In this document: positions 35,072 to 44,487 of the stretch, piece by piece
Layout: every line of letters begins with the position of its first letter
How positions within the stretch are numbered: the stretch's first letter is position 1
Assembly: GCA_036005845.1 (NCBI GenBank)
Contig: DASYQD010000174.1
Coordinates: 25,339-89,338, forward strand
DNA length: 64,000 bases
Reading direction: 5' to 3'
Source: DASYQD01 sp036005845
GTDB taxonomy: Bacteria; Acidobacteriota; Thermoanaerobaculia; Multivoradales; JAIOJS01
Made by a program: the position numbers and the translations under genes
Notes under the pieces: generated by a model
The model's database searches: none
What the model saw: the letters and a program-made list of their open reading frames with translations, nothing else
Told to the model about the DNA's origin: nothing

Positions 35072-36256
35072 ATGCCGCGCCACCCGGAGCTCTCCCCCAC
35101 CGTCACCGCCATCTCGGGATCGGTCTACTCGAAGCTGGCGCAGAAGCTGGCAACGCACAAGGGAACGGTCTACCCGCTGCACGTCGGCGATACCTGGATG
35201 GAGCCGCCGACGGGCTGCCGCATGGAGGACCTGCGGGTCGGCGAGCACCCGGGCATGCACCGCTACACGGCGCCGCAGGGACACCCGGCGCTGCTCGCCG
35301 CGGTGGCGCGCTACGTGGAGGCGAAGAGCGGCGTGGCGACGACGCCCGACAACGTGCTCATCGCCGCCGGCGCCACCGGCGCGCTCGGGGCTGCAGTCGG
35401 AGCCTTAGTGAGCCCCGGCGACGAGGTGCTGCTGCTGGCGCCCTACTGGCCGCTCATCGCCGGCATCGTGCGCTCGTTCCACGGCACGCCCGTGGCGGTG
35501 CCGTTCCTCGGCCGCGTGACGACGCCGGCCGAAGCGGTCGAAGCAGTCGAGTCGCAGCGCACCGAGCGGACCGTCGCGCTCTACCTCAGCACGCCCAACA
35601 ACCCGACCGGCCTCATCATCCCCGGCGAGGTGCTGCGCGCGCTCGTCGCCTGGGCGGAGGAGCACGAGCTGTGGGTGATCGCCGACGAGGTCTATGAGCA
35701 CTATCAGTTCGACGGCCAGCACGTGTACACGCGGCCATTCGATCCGGCGCGCACCTTCGCGGCGCACTCGTTCTCGAAGGCGTACGGCATGGCCGGCAAC
35801 CGTTGCGGCTACGTCGTCGGGCCGGCGGAGGCGATGGGCGAGCTGCGCAAGGTGGCGACGCACACCTTCTACTCGACGCCGACGGCGTCGCAGCTCGCCG
35901 CCGTGAAGGCGCTGGGTTCGGGTTATCCCGATGCCGGACCGGGCGATGCGTGGGCGAACGTCGCGCGCCAGCAGTACTGCGAGACCGGGAGCTGGGCGGC
36001 GGCGCGGCTCGGCATCCCGGCGCCGCAGGGGAGCACCTTTCTCTTCCTCGACGTCGCCGATCAGCTCGAGCGGGGCGACGCGGGCGGCGATCCGCTCGAC
36101 GACTTCCTCGCCCGCTGCGGCGAGCGCGGGCTCTTCCTGGCACCGGGTCCGAGCTTCGGCCCGTACCCGACGCACGTGCGGCTCTGCTTCACGGCGGCGC
36201 CGCCGGAGCGGGTCAAGGAAGGGGTCGAGGTGTTGGCGGAGATCCTCGGGCGATGA
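35072..36256 (+). CDS. PLP-dependent class I/II aminotransferase
   Basis: 394 residues of fold-type I. The PLP phosphate-binding region AAGATGAL, STPNNPTG with the substrate-carboxylate Asn, VIADEVYEHYQFDG with the pyridine-N Asp, and the Schiff-base Lys in HSFSKAYGMAGNRCGY are all visible, as is a C-terminal Arg in THVRLCF. It is close to aspartate/aromatic-type aminotransferases; the specific amino acid cannot be assigned. ATG 35072 was selected; frame extends upstream through the toxin gene. Its stop overlaps the ATG of the next gene (ATGA). Confidence 0.92.
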   Translation: MPRHPELSPTVTAISGSVYSKLAQKLATHKGTVYPLHVGDTWMEPPTGCRMEDLRVGEHPGMHRYTAPQGHPALLAAVARYVEAKSGVATTPDNVLIAAGATGALGAAVGALVSPGDEVLLLAPYWPLIAGIVRSFHGTPVAVPFLGRVTTPAEAVEAVESQRTERTVALYLSTPNNPTGLIIPGEVLRALVAWAEEHELWVIADEVYEHYQFDGQHVYTRPFDPARTFAAHSFSKAYGMAGNRCGYVVGPAEAMGELRKVATHTFYSTPTASQLAAVKALGSGYPDAGPGDAWANVARQQYCETGSWAAARLGIPAPQGSTFLFLDVADQLERGDAGGDPLDDFLARCGERGLFLAPGPSFGPYPTHVRLCFTAAPPERVKEGVEVLAEILGR

Positions 36257-36969
36257 CGGAGCGAATCACCATGCCCGCCGCACGCGCCAGCGAAGGTGAC
36301 ACGGCAAGTCGTCCCATTGCGGTCTCGTCCACGGCCGCGCGCCGCACCGCTTTGTTGGCGCCGATCGCGTGCCGAGCCGCGGTCGCGATGCTGGGCATGG
36401 TCGTCGCCCTCACCGCGGGCAGCTGCTCGCGCCGTGGCGGTCCGCCGCGCCGCCCGCCGTTGCCGCCCGGCCAGGCGGAGGCCGGCGGTCCCGCGTTCCT
36501 GCCCTCGACCACCGTCGTCGACGAGCCCGCCGCCGCCGCCGGGATGCCGGCCACCGTCATCGCCGTGCGCAGCGCCGCGCACCTCGGCCTTCATGAGGGT
36601 TTCGACCGCGTCACCATCGAGCTGGCGGGCAGCGCGCCCGGTTACCGCGCGGCGTGGCGCACGACGCCGCCGCGGCGCTGCGGTTCCGGTGCCGCGGTGG
36701 CGATGGCGGGCAGCGCCTGGTTGGAGGTGCGCCTCGACCCGGCGCAGGCGCACGACGCGGAAGGCCGTGTCACCCTCGAGGCCAGGCCGCAGCAGCCGCC
36801 GGGCCTCTCGGCGATCCACGGCCTGGAGATGACCTGCGACTTCGAAGGCGTGGTGAGTTGGGCGCTGGGCGCGCCGCGGGCGCTCCCCTTCCGCGTCATG
36901 CCGCTGAGCGATCCGCCGCGCGTCGTCGTCGACGTGGCGCACGCCACGGCGGCGGCTGCCTCGCCGTGA
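36253..36969 (+). CDS. AMIN-like-domain lipoprotein, function unknown
   Basis: 238 residues. A hydrophobic segment ending in ALTAGSC (a possible lipobox) is followed by a Pro-rich spacer and one domain with GLHEGFDRVTIELAGSAPGY, ARPQQPPG, CDFEGVVSWALGAP and PPRVVVDVAH. That order (GFDRV...FEGVVSW...PPRVVVD) matches the AMIN-like domain found in secreted lipoproteins, likely peptidoglycan- or surface-associated. Translationally coupled to the aminotransferase gene (ATGA overlap), though no functional link is obvious. Confidence 0.75.
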   Translation: MTERITMPAARASEGDTASRPIAVSSTAARRTALLAPIACRAAVAMLGMVVALTAGSCSRRGGPPRRPPLPPGQAEAGGPAFLPSTTVVDEPAAAAGMPATVIAVRSAAHLGLHEGFDRVTIELAGSAPGYRAAWRTTPPRRCGSGAAVAMAGSAWLEVRLDPAQAHDAEGRVTLEARPQQPPGLSAIHGLEMTCDFEGVVSWALGAPRALPFRVMPLSDPPRVVVDVAHATAAAASP

Positions 36970-37041
36970 TGCCGGCGCCGAGCGCACCCCGTTGAGCCGG
37001 CGGCCGCGAAGGAGCCGCGCCGGGCCCCGGCTCTAACTTCC

Positions 37042-38559
37042 ATGCGTCACCTCCTGCCCGCCTCCGCCCTCGCTGCCCTCGCGCTGCTGGTCGTCCCCGG
37101 CCCCGGCGAGAGCGCGCCGCGTTTCTCGCGCGCCGAGTGGATCGAGGCGCACGAGGTCGAGAACCGCTTCGACGGAGGCGCGCTCCCGGAGCGCGCCTCC
37201 GCTGTCGCCAAACAAAGGCGCGAGCCGAAGGCGAGCTCCGACGTCGCGGAGCTGGCGCCCGCTGCGGGCGGCAGCGTAGTCAACCTGCAAGTCAACGTCG
37301 ACCTCTTCCCGGACGACGATGCCGCGGAGCAGCAGCCCGAGACGCAGGCCGAGCCCTTCTTCGCCGTCGACCCGGCCAACGAGAGCCGCCTGCTCGCCGG
37401 CTACCAGGAAGGCCGCTTCGAGAGCGGCGGCGCCCGCGCCCTCTCCTTCGCGCTCTCCACCAACGCCGGCCGGCGCTGGAGCTCCGGCTACATCCCCGGC
37501 CTGACCGAGCTCACCGGCGGGCCCTGGCAGCGCGCTTCCGATCCGTGGGTAGCCTTCGGCCCCGACCACCGCGCCTACTACGTGTCGTTGGCTTTCAACG
37601 AAACGAACCCGCGCAACGCCGTCGTCGTCTCCACCTCCACCGACGGCGGCGCGAGCTGGGGCGAGCCAGTCACCGTCCACATGCCGACGGGCACCGACTT
37701 CGACGACAAGGAGTCGATCGTCGTCGACAACCAGCCCGACAGCCCGTTCCGCGGCCGCATCTACGTGGCGTGGGACATGGCGCGCGAAAACGGCACGCAG
37801 CCGCTGCTGCTCTCGTGGTCGGACGACGGCGGGGCGAGCTTCTCGCCCGCCGTCACCGTCAAGCAGGGCGTCAACCTCGGCGTCGTGCCGCTGGTGGGGC
37901 CCGGCGGCGCCGTCCATCTGGTGTGGTGCGACTTCGCCTTCTTCGACCACGTCGAGCTCGACCACTCGCGCTCCGACGACGGCGGCGCCACCTGGAGCGC
38001 GCCGGCGCGCATCGACGACTCCTTCAGCTTCGGCGTGCGCGAGATGCGCACCGGCGGCAACATACCCGCGGCCGCCGTCGATCCGAAGACCGGCACGCTC
38101 TACGTGGTTTGGCAGGACTCGCGATTCACCGGCGTCATCGAGCAGATCCTGATCTCGCGCTCGACCGACGGCGGCGACACCTGGTCTTCGCCAGAGGTGG
38201 TCTCCGACGGGCCGACCAACGCGGCGAGCTTCACCCCGGCGATCGCCGTCGACGGCAGCGGCCGCGTCGGCGTCACCTACTACTCGCTGCGCAACGACCC
38301 CAACCGCCTGCTCGGCGTCGACCTCTACATGGCCTTCTCCACCGACGGCGGCGTCACCTTCGGCCCCAGCCGCCGCATCAGCCGCACCACCTGGGACGCC
38401 ACCTACGCCGCCTTCTCGCGCGGCAAGTTCCTCGGCGACTACCAGGGGCTGGTTGCAGGGAAGAAGCTCTTCCACCCGCTCTTCGTCGCCACCTTCCGGC
38501 GCTCGGCGCGCGACGCCGACCGGCTGCAGCCCGACGTCTTCACGGCGTCGATCCGGTAG
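37042..38559 (+). CDS. Secreted sialidase-like (BNR/Asp-box) protein
   Basis: 505 residues with a signal peptide (LLPASALAALALLVVPG) and a six-bladed propeller of the exo-alpha-sialidase superfamily. Asp boxes (SxDxGxxW) appear in STNAGRRWSSG, STDGGASWGEP, SDDGGASFSP, SDDGGATWSAP, STDGGDTWSSP and STDGGVTFGP. The arginine triad and catalytic Asp/Tyr/Glu of true sialidases were not identified, so it may be a binding or structural propeller. Secreted; substrate unknown. Confidence 0.88.
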   Translation: MRHLLPASALAALALLVVPGPGESAPRFSRAEWIEAHEVENRFDGGALPERASAVAKQRREPKASSDVAELAPAAGGSVVNLQVNVDLFPDDDAAEQQPETQAEPFFAVDPANESRLLAGYQEGRFESGGARALSFALSTNAGRRWSSGYIPGLTELTGGPWQRASDPWVAFGPDHRAYYVSLAFNETNPRNAVVVSTSTDGGASWGEPVTVHMPTGTDFDDKESIVVDNQPDSPFRGRIYVAWDMARENGTQPLLLSWSDDGGASFSPAVTVKQGVNLGVVPLVGPGGAVHLVWCDFAFFDHVELDHSRSDDGGATWSAPARIDDSFSFGVREMRTGGNIPAAAVDPKTGTLYVVWQDSRFTGVIEQILISRSTDGGDTWSSPEVVSDGPTNAASFTPAIAVDGSGRVGVTYYSLRNDPNRLLGVDLYMAFSTDGGVTFGPSRRISRTTWDATYAAFSRGKFLGDYQGLVAGKKLFHPLFVATFRRSARDADRLQPDVFTASIR

Positions 38560-38570
38560 GGCTCCCGCAG

Positions 38571-38648
38571 CATCGAGATCGCTTCGTCGCTGCGCTCCTC
38601 GCGATGACGCCTGAATGTCATCGCGAGCGCAGCGAAGCGATCTCGATG
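38571..38648. repeat. Palindromic intergenic repeat, copy 2
   Basis: The most symmetric copy: arms CATCGAGATCGCTTCG(TC)GCTGCG and CGCAGCGAAGCGATCTCGATG plus inner CTCGCGATGAC and GTCATCGCGAG around a six-base loop. It fills the gap between two convergent stop codons (38559 and 38650), so in this position it may work as a bidirectional terminator or mRNA-stabilising hairpin. Confidence 0.9.
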
Positions 38649-38649
38649 C

Positions 38650-39039
38650 TTACTTCGCCGCTTTCGTTCGCTTGGGCGTCTTCGCCGGGGCGCCTAGGCG
38701 CAGTCGCAGCGCCACCACGGTGAGGTACGCCAGCAGGTTGGTGTTGACGAGGTCGTGCAGGCTGGCGAGCGCGCGCGTCGTCTCGCGGTACTTCACGTTG
38801 TCGCGCAGGTCGAGCGCCTCCATGCCGAGCGAGAAGAGGAAGCCGAGGATGAGCGCGCGGTACTGCGTTGGCGCGAAGCGCAGCACCAGGACCGAGAACA
38901 GGAAGCAGCCGAGGCCGATGTAGATGTGCACGGCGTCCTTCGACAGCCCGACCACTGAGAGGATCTGCCCCTTGAGCTGCTGGTAGGGCGAGCGCATGCC
39001 GGCGTCGGCGAGCGCGAGCAGAAAGGACGGCGGCGCCAT
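38650..39039 (-). CDS. Small membrane protein, function unknown
   Basis: 129 residues with three or four hydrophobic segments (VHIYIGLGCFLFSVLVLRF, ALILGFLFSLGMEALDL, LLAYLTVVALRL), a Lys-rich tail and the charged loop DLRDNVKYRETT. It has some resemblance to small VanZ-like membrane proteins, but no catalytic residues are seen. The stop is next to the palindromic repeat. The nitrilase-like gene lies 18 bp upstream on the same strand, so the two are probably one transcript. Confidence 0.65.
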   Translation of the reverse strand: MAPPSFLLALADAGMRSPYQQLKGQILSVVGLSKDAVHIYIGLGCFLFSVLVLRFAPTQYRALILGFLFSLGMEALDLRDNVKYRETTRALASLHDLVNTNLLAYLTVVALRLRLGAPAKTPKRTKAAK

Positions 39040-39057
39040 CGGCGGGGAGATTACCTG

Positions 39058-39912
<855 letters not shown>

Positions 39913-39938
39913 CGAGCTCGACACCAGCGGCCGGCGCC

Positions 39939-41588
39939 CTACTGCACGGCGGCGACCGACTCGGCGGCCACCGGCTCGCGCGCCGGCGCCATCGCGTCGT
40001 CACCGCGATACGGCCCTGGCACCTCGACCTTCGGCTTCCTGTGCGTCAGCCGATACCAGAGGTGCTCGCGCTCGACGCCGAGCCAGATCCCCAGCGCCAG
40101 CCGCACCAGGTAGCTGGCGTACTTGCGCCGGGCGTCGAACGGCGACGGGTACAGCCGCCAGCCGAGGTTCTTCTTGCCGTAGGTGCCGACGGCGCGGCGG
40201 AAGCGGGCGAGGTGGATGAGCCGCTGTTTGAACGTCGTCATCGTCCACGCCGCCAGCCTCGACTGCCAGATGTCCTCGCCGAACGCCGGCGTGCCGAGCA
40301 GCTCGAGGTCGTCGAAGCGCGACTGCACGATGCCGAGGTAGTACATGCCGGTGTCGAAGAGGAAGTTGGCGGCGGTCAGCTCGGCGTCGCCCATCAGCTC
40401 GTATTTGTCGACGTAGATCGCCCGCAACCAGCGGTCGTAGGAGCGGAAGAACTCGCCGTTGTGGTGCGCGATCGCCGCCTCGAGCCCTTTCTCGTCGAGC
40501 TCGGCGCGCAGGTCGCGGCCGATCATGCGCACCGTCGCCCACACCGACATGCTGGCGTGGTCGAGGCCGGGGCTGTAGTAGGGATCCATGAACGAGCCCG
40601 CGTCGCCCACGAGGGCCCAGCCCGGCCCGGCGTACTGCCGCGAGCGGTACGGCAGGTGCGCGTAGGCGAGGAAGTCGTCCTCGTCCATCGTCGCCGGCGC
40701 CAGCAGCTCGCGCAGCCCCGCCACCTCCTGGGTGACGAAGTGGCGGAACTGCTCCTTGATGCGCCCCTCGGTTGACCACTTGAACATCCGCTTGTCGTAG
40801 ACGACGCCGACGCTGGTCTCGCCGCCGGCGTGCGGGATCGCCCAGGCCCAGTAGCCGTAGCCGCAGAAGTGGTTGGTGGCGAGACGCCGCGCCGCGGAGA
40901 CGAAGGGCAGCCGCGGCCGGCGCGGGTCGCCCAGCACCTCGGGCCCGTCCATGTCGGCGAGGCCGCGGAAGCGCGCCCACGCCGCCGCCGTCGGGTGCAC
41001 GTCGACCCGCTCGTAGAAACGCAGCCGGCGCGCGATGAAGCACTGGCGCCCGGAGGCGTCGATCACCCAGCGCGAGGTGATCTCGCGCTTGCCGGCGGCG
41101 GTCTCCACCTCGATCTTCATGCGCGGGAACGAGAAATCGAGCGCCGTCACCTTCGCCGGCCGCAGCAGCTCGGCGCCGGCGGCGATCGCCTGCTGCAGCA
41201 CGTGCTCGTCGAGCTTGCTGCGGTCGAGCTGGAAGGACGGGTTGCTCGACACCTTGAGCGCGCCGACGTCGCTGAGCTCCTCGAGCCGGTTGTCCGCCCG
41301 CTGCTGGAACCAGTAGCGGAGCCCGTGCTTGGGAAGCTGCTCGCGCACCAGGTAGTCGTAGAGGCCCAGCACGCGGGTGAGGAACATGCCCGAGATCTCG
41401 ACCGTCGCCTCGCCCACCTTCTTGCCGTGACGCTCCTGGCGCTCGACGACGAGCACCCGGCAGCCGGGCTGCAAGCGGCGCAGAAGCACCGCCGCGGAGG
41501 CCCCGGCGAAAGCGCCGCCGATCACCACCACGTCGTAATCGGTGGCGGGCGGGGCGCCGTTCGTCGGCTGGCTCGTGGCGTCGAGCAT
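39939..41588 (-). CDS. FAD-dependent oxidoreductase resembling flavin-dependent halogenases
   Basis: 549 residues. The FAD motif GGAFAGASAAVLLRR and ERQERHGKKVGEATVE (the halogenase-like GEATxP region) come first, then an apparent catalytic-lysine segment PKHGLRYWF (Lys87; Lys79 in PrnA) and WAWAIP at residues 247-252, which is the WxWxIP motif of flavin-dependent halogenases. GDAGSFMDPYYSPGL is the second FAD contact. A long C-terminal extension (about 380-549) ends in PGPYRGDDA. This makes halogenation of a small molecule possible, but related monooxygenases share parts of this pattern. It is divergent from the adenylation and ketosynthase genes and may belong to the same pathway. Confidence 0.75.
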   Translation of the reverse strand: MLDATSQPTNGAPPATDYDVVVIGGAFAGASAAVLLRRLQPGCRVLVVERQERHGKKVGEATVEISGMFLTRVLGLYDYLVREQLPKHGLRYWFQQRADNRLEELSDVGALKVSSNPSFQLDRSKLDEHVLQQAIAAGAELLRPAKVTALDFSFPRMKIEVETAAGKREITSRWVIDASGRQCFIARRLRFYERVDVHPTAAAWARFRGLADMDGPEVLGDPRRPRLPFVSAARRLATNHFCGYGYWAWAIPHAGGETSVGVVYDKRMFKWSTEGRIKEQFRHFVTQEVAGLRELLAPATMDEDDFLAYAHLPYRSRQYAGPGWALVGDAGSFMDPYYSPGLDHASMSVWATVRMIGRDLRAELDEKGLEAAIAHHNGEFFRSYDRWLRAIYVDKYELMGDAELTAANFLFDTGMYYLGIVQSRFDDLELLGTPAFGEDIWQSRLAAWTMTTFKQRLIHLARFRRAVGTYGKKNLGWRLYPSPFDARRKYASYLVRLALGIWLGVEREHLWYRLTHRKPKVEVPGPYRGDDAMAPAREPVAAESVAAVQ

Positions 41589-41732
41589 CGGCGCTGAGTG
41601 TACACGCGGCGCAGCGGGCTCGCGGCCGAGTCACGGTGAGTGCGCGGCGACTTGCCAACGCCGCATCCGCCCGCGACAATCCCCTGTCCGGTCAGCCGCT
41701 TCGGGTCGGTCGCGGTAAGCCCCTCCAAGTCG

Positions 41733-43097
41733 ATGAGCGCCATCCTGCAAGCCTTCGCACGCCTGGTGCGCGACCGCCGCGGCGAGCCCGCGCTCTGGTC
41801 GCGCGCGGAGGGGCTGCGGCTCAGCTTCGAGGAGGTGGCGGCGCGGGTCGCGGCGTGGCGCGATCCCCTGGCCGCGCTGCCGGAAGGGCCGGTGGCGCTG
41901 GCCACCGGCAACTGCGCCGCGTTCTTCACGCTCTTCCTGGCGCTGCGGGCGCGCGGCGTGCCGGTGGTGGCGATGGACGGGGCGCCGCCGCTCGCCGGGC
42001 GCGTCGACCTCTGCCGCAAGCTCGGCATCGCGGCGCTCCTCCACCGCGAGGGCGAAGGCGGCGAAGCGATCGGCGACGGCGTGCGGCTCACGACGCTTGC
42101 CGACGTCGAGCCAGTCGCAGCGCCGCCGGGCACGGCGCTGGTCAAGCTCACCTCCGGCAGCACCGGCGACCCGATCGGAGTGTGCCTCTCCGAAGAGGCG
42201 CTGCTCGCCGGCATCGCGCACATCGTCGAAGGCATGGCGATTCGCCCGCGCGACCGTGTGCTCGTCGCCATCCCGCTGTCGCACTCCTACGGCTTCGACA
42301 ACGGCGTGCTGTCGCTCGCCGTCCACGGCACGCCGCTGGTGCTGGAGAGCAGCTTCTACCCTTCGCGCCTCCTCGCCGCGCTCGGCGAGGGTGAGGTGAC
42401 GTTCTTCCCCACCGTGCCGCCGCTCGCGCGTGCGCTGGCCGAGACCGCGTGGCCGGCAGCGCTGCCGCTGCGCACCGTGATCTGCGCCGGCGCGCCGCTG
42501 CCGGTGGAGACGGCGCGCCGCTTCCACAGCAAGAGCGGCCGCTACGTGCAGCAGTTCTACGGCTCGACGGAAACCGGCGGCATCAGCTTCGAGGACCGCC
42601 CGGGCGAGCCGGAGGCCGAGGGCTCGGTGGGCCGGCCGCTGCCCGGCGTCGAGGTGCGCTTCGCCGAGGCCGGGATCGTCGAGGTCGTCTCCGCCGCCAA
42701 CTACGGCGCCCACCTCGGCCGCGACCGCGAGCTGACGCGGCGCGTCGCCACGCCCGGCGACACCGGCGAGATCGACGCCAGCGGCCGGCTGCGCCTCACC
42801 GGCCGCTCGGCCGACATCTGCAACGTCGGCGGCCGCAAGATTGCGGCGGTGAAGCTCGAGGAGGCGCTGCGCGGCGCCACCGGCGTCGAGGAGCTGGCGG
42901 TGGTCGGCGTCGACGACCCCGTGCGCGGCGACCGCATCGTCGCCTTCCTGGTGGCGCGCGGTCGCGCCGTCGACCTGTCGGCGCTGCCCAGCGGTCTGCA
43001 GCCGCGCGAGGTGCGGCTGGTGGACGACCTGCCGTACACGGAACGCGGCAAGCTCGACCGCGCCGCGCTGCGCGAGCTGGCTAGGAGTCGGGCGTGA
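41733..43097 (+). CDS. AMP-dependent acyl-adenylating enzyme
   Basis: 454 residues of the ANL family. The P-loop is LTSGSTGDPIGV, followed by YGSTETGG, the hinge/TGD-like GDTGEIDASGRLRLTGR and the C-terminal catalytic Lys in YTERGKLDRAAL. It is shorter than typical acyl-CoA synthetases, like the adenylation proteins that serve type II PKS or aryl-polyene loci. It activates a carboxylic acid as an acyl-AMP; the acceptor (CoA or ACP) is unknown. ATG 41733 chosen. It lies upstream of the two ketosynthase genes, separated by a palindromic repeat. Confidence 0.85.
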   Translation: MSAILQAFARLVRDRRGEPALWSRAEGLRLSFEEVAARVAAWRDPLAALPEGPVALATGNCAAFFTLFLALRARGVPVVAMDGAPPLAGRVDLCRKLGIAALLHREGEGGEAIGDGVRLTTLADVEPVAAPPGTALVKLTSGSTGDPIGVCLSEEALLAGIAHIVEGMAIRPRDRVLVAIPLSHSYGFDNGVLSLAVHGTPLVLESSFYPSRLLAALGEGEVTFFPTVPPLARALAETAWPAALPLRTVICAGAPLPVETARRFHSKSGRYVQQFYGSTETGGISFEDRPGEPEAEGSVGRPLPGVEVRFAEAGIVEVVSAANYGAHLGRDRELTRRVATPGDTGEIDASGRLRLTGRSADICNVGGRKIAAVKLEEALRGATGVEELAVVGVDDPVRGDRIVAFLVARGRAVDLSALPSGLQPREVRLVDDLPYTERGKLDRAALRELARSRA

Positions 43098-43110
43098 CGC
43101 AGCTCGAAAG

Positions 43111-43200
43111 GTCGAGATCGCTTCGTCGCTGCGCTCCTCGCGATGACGACAGCAACGTCATCGCGAGCACTCCTGAGAACACAGCGAAGCGATCTCGATG
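43111..43200. repeat. Palindromic intergenic repeat, copy 3
   Basis: Ends GTCGAGATCGCTTCGTCGC and AGCGAAGCGATCTCGATG match the other copies, with a 12-base insertion-like segment (ACTCCTGAGAAC) in the right arm. It fills the gap between the adenylation gene and the ketosynthase gene, i.e. an intra-operon hairpin. Its last three bases are an ATG in frame with the ketosynthase. Confidence 0.85.
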
Positions 43201-43212
43201 TCGGGAGACCAC

Positions 43213-44487
43213 GTGACGACGGCGGCGCGCCGCGGCGATCTGCCGCCAGAGCAGCGCGTTGTCGTCACCGGCCTCGGCTCGGTCTGCGGCTGGGGCGAGG
43301 GCGTCGACGCGCTCTGGCAGGGCCTGCTCGGCGCCGGCACGGCGATTCGTCCCTTCCGGCGCTTCGACGCCGCGCGCTACCGCACGCAGCTCGCCGCTGA
43401 GGTGCCGGGCGAGCTGGGCGACGGCAGCATCCCGTGGAAGTCGAACGGCCACAGCCGCCATGCGCGACTGTCGCTGGCCGACCGCTTCGCGCTGGCCGCC
43501 GCCGGCGAGGCGCTCGCGCAGGCCGAGCTGGAGCCGCGCCGCGACACCGCCGAGGCCGGCGTCTTCTTCGGCAGCAGCACCGGCGGCATGTGGGAGTCGG
43601 AGAACTATTACGCGCACTTGATCGGCCAGCAGCCCGGCCGCCCGCGGCTGGCGTGGATCACCTCGCAGCAGTACAACGGCCCCGGCGACGCGGTGGCGCG
43701 CTGGAGCGGCGCCGCGGGACCGGTGGAGACGCTGTCGTCGGCCTGTACGTCGGGCGCGCTCGCCATCGCCGCCGCCGCCGACGCGCTGCGGGAAGGCGAG
43801 GTCCAGCTCGCCATCGCCGGCGGCTCCGACTCGCTCTGCCAGCTCACCTACGCCGGCTTCAACTCGCTGCGCGCCGTCGACGCCGGGCCCTGTCTCCCCT
43901 TCCGCCGCGAGCGCGACGGCATGTCGCTGGGCGAGGGCGCGGCGGTGCTGGTGCTCGAGACGCTGGAGCGCGCGCAACGTCGCGGCGCACGGCCGATCGC
44001 CGAGCTGCTCGCCGGCGCCAGCAGCTGCGACGCTCACCACATGACGGCGCCCGCGCCCGACGGCCGCGGCGCCGTGCGCGCCATGCGGCGCGCGCTGGAG
44101 GAGGCGGGGATCGCGCCCGACGAGGTCGACTTCGTCAACGCCCACGGCACCGGCACGCCGCTCAACGACGCCGCCGAGTGGCAGGCGCTGCTCGCCATCC
44201 TCGGGACGCGCGCCGCGGCGGTGCCGGTGGCGGCGCCGAAGGGAAGCGTCGGCCACCTGCTCGGCGCCGCCGGCGCGCTCGAAGCGGTGGCGACCATCCT
44301 CTGCCTCGATCGCGGCTGCGTGCACCCGACGCCCGCCGGCGGCTGCATCGACGAGGCGGCGCCGGCCCACCTGGTGCTCGGCGCTCCCGTGCGCGACGAC
44401 CAACTTCGCGTCGGCCTGTCGATCAACCTCGCCTTTGGCGGCAGCAACGCGGCGTTGCTCTTCGAGCGCTGGAACGGTGCGGCGTGA
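43213..44487 (+). CDS. Beta-ketoacyl synthase (FabF-like, KS-alpha), catalytic triad intact
   Basis: 424 residues of the condensing-enzyme family. Cys178 in SSACTSG, His311 in NAHGTG and His348 in KGSVGH make the complete Cys-His-His triad, and the N-terminal VVVTGLGSV and NLAFGGSN motifs are normal. It extends an ACP-bound acyl chain by decarboxylative condensation. GTG 43213 is preferred because GGGAGA sits 5 bp upstream; an ATG at 43198 is the end of the palindromic repeat. No acyl carrier protein gene is visible in the locus. The stop overlaps the start of the second ketosynthase (GTGA). Confidence 0.9.
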   Translation: MTTAARRGDLPPEQRVVVTGLGSVCGWGEGVDALWQGLLGAGTAIRPFRRFDAARYRTQLAAEVPGELGDGSIPWKSNGHSRHARLSLADRFALAAAGEALAQAELEPRRDTAEAGVFFGSSTGGMWESENYYAHLIGQQPGRPRLAWITSQQYNGPGDAVARWSGAAGPVETLSSACTSGALAIAAAADALREGEVQLAIAGGSDSLCQLTYAGFNSLRAVDAGPCLPFRRERDGMSLGEGAAVLVLETLERAQRRGARPIAELLAGASSCDAHHMTAPAPDGRGAVRAMRRALEEAGIAPDEVDFVNAHGTGTPLNDAAEWQALLAILGTRAAAVPVAAPKGSVGHLLGAAGALEAVATILCLDRGCVHPTPAGGCIDEAAPAHLVLGAPVRDDQLRVGLSINLAFGGSNAALLFERWNGAA

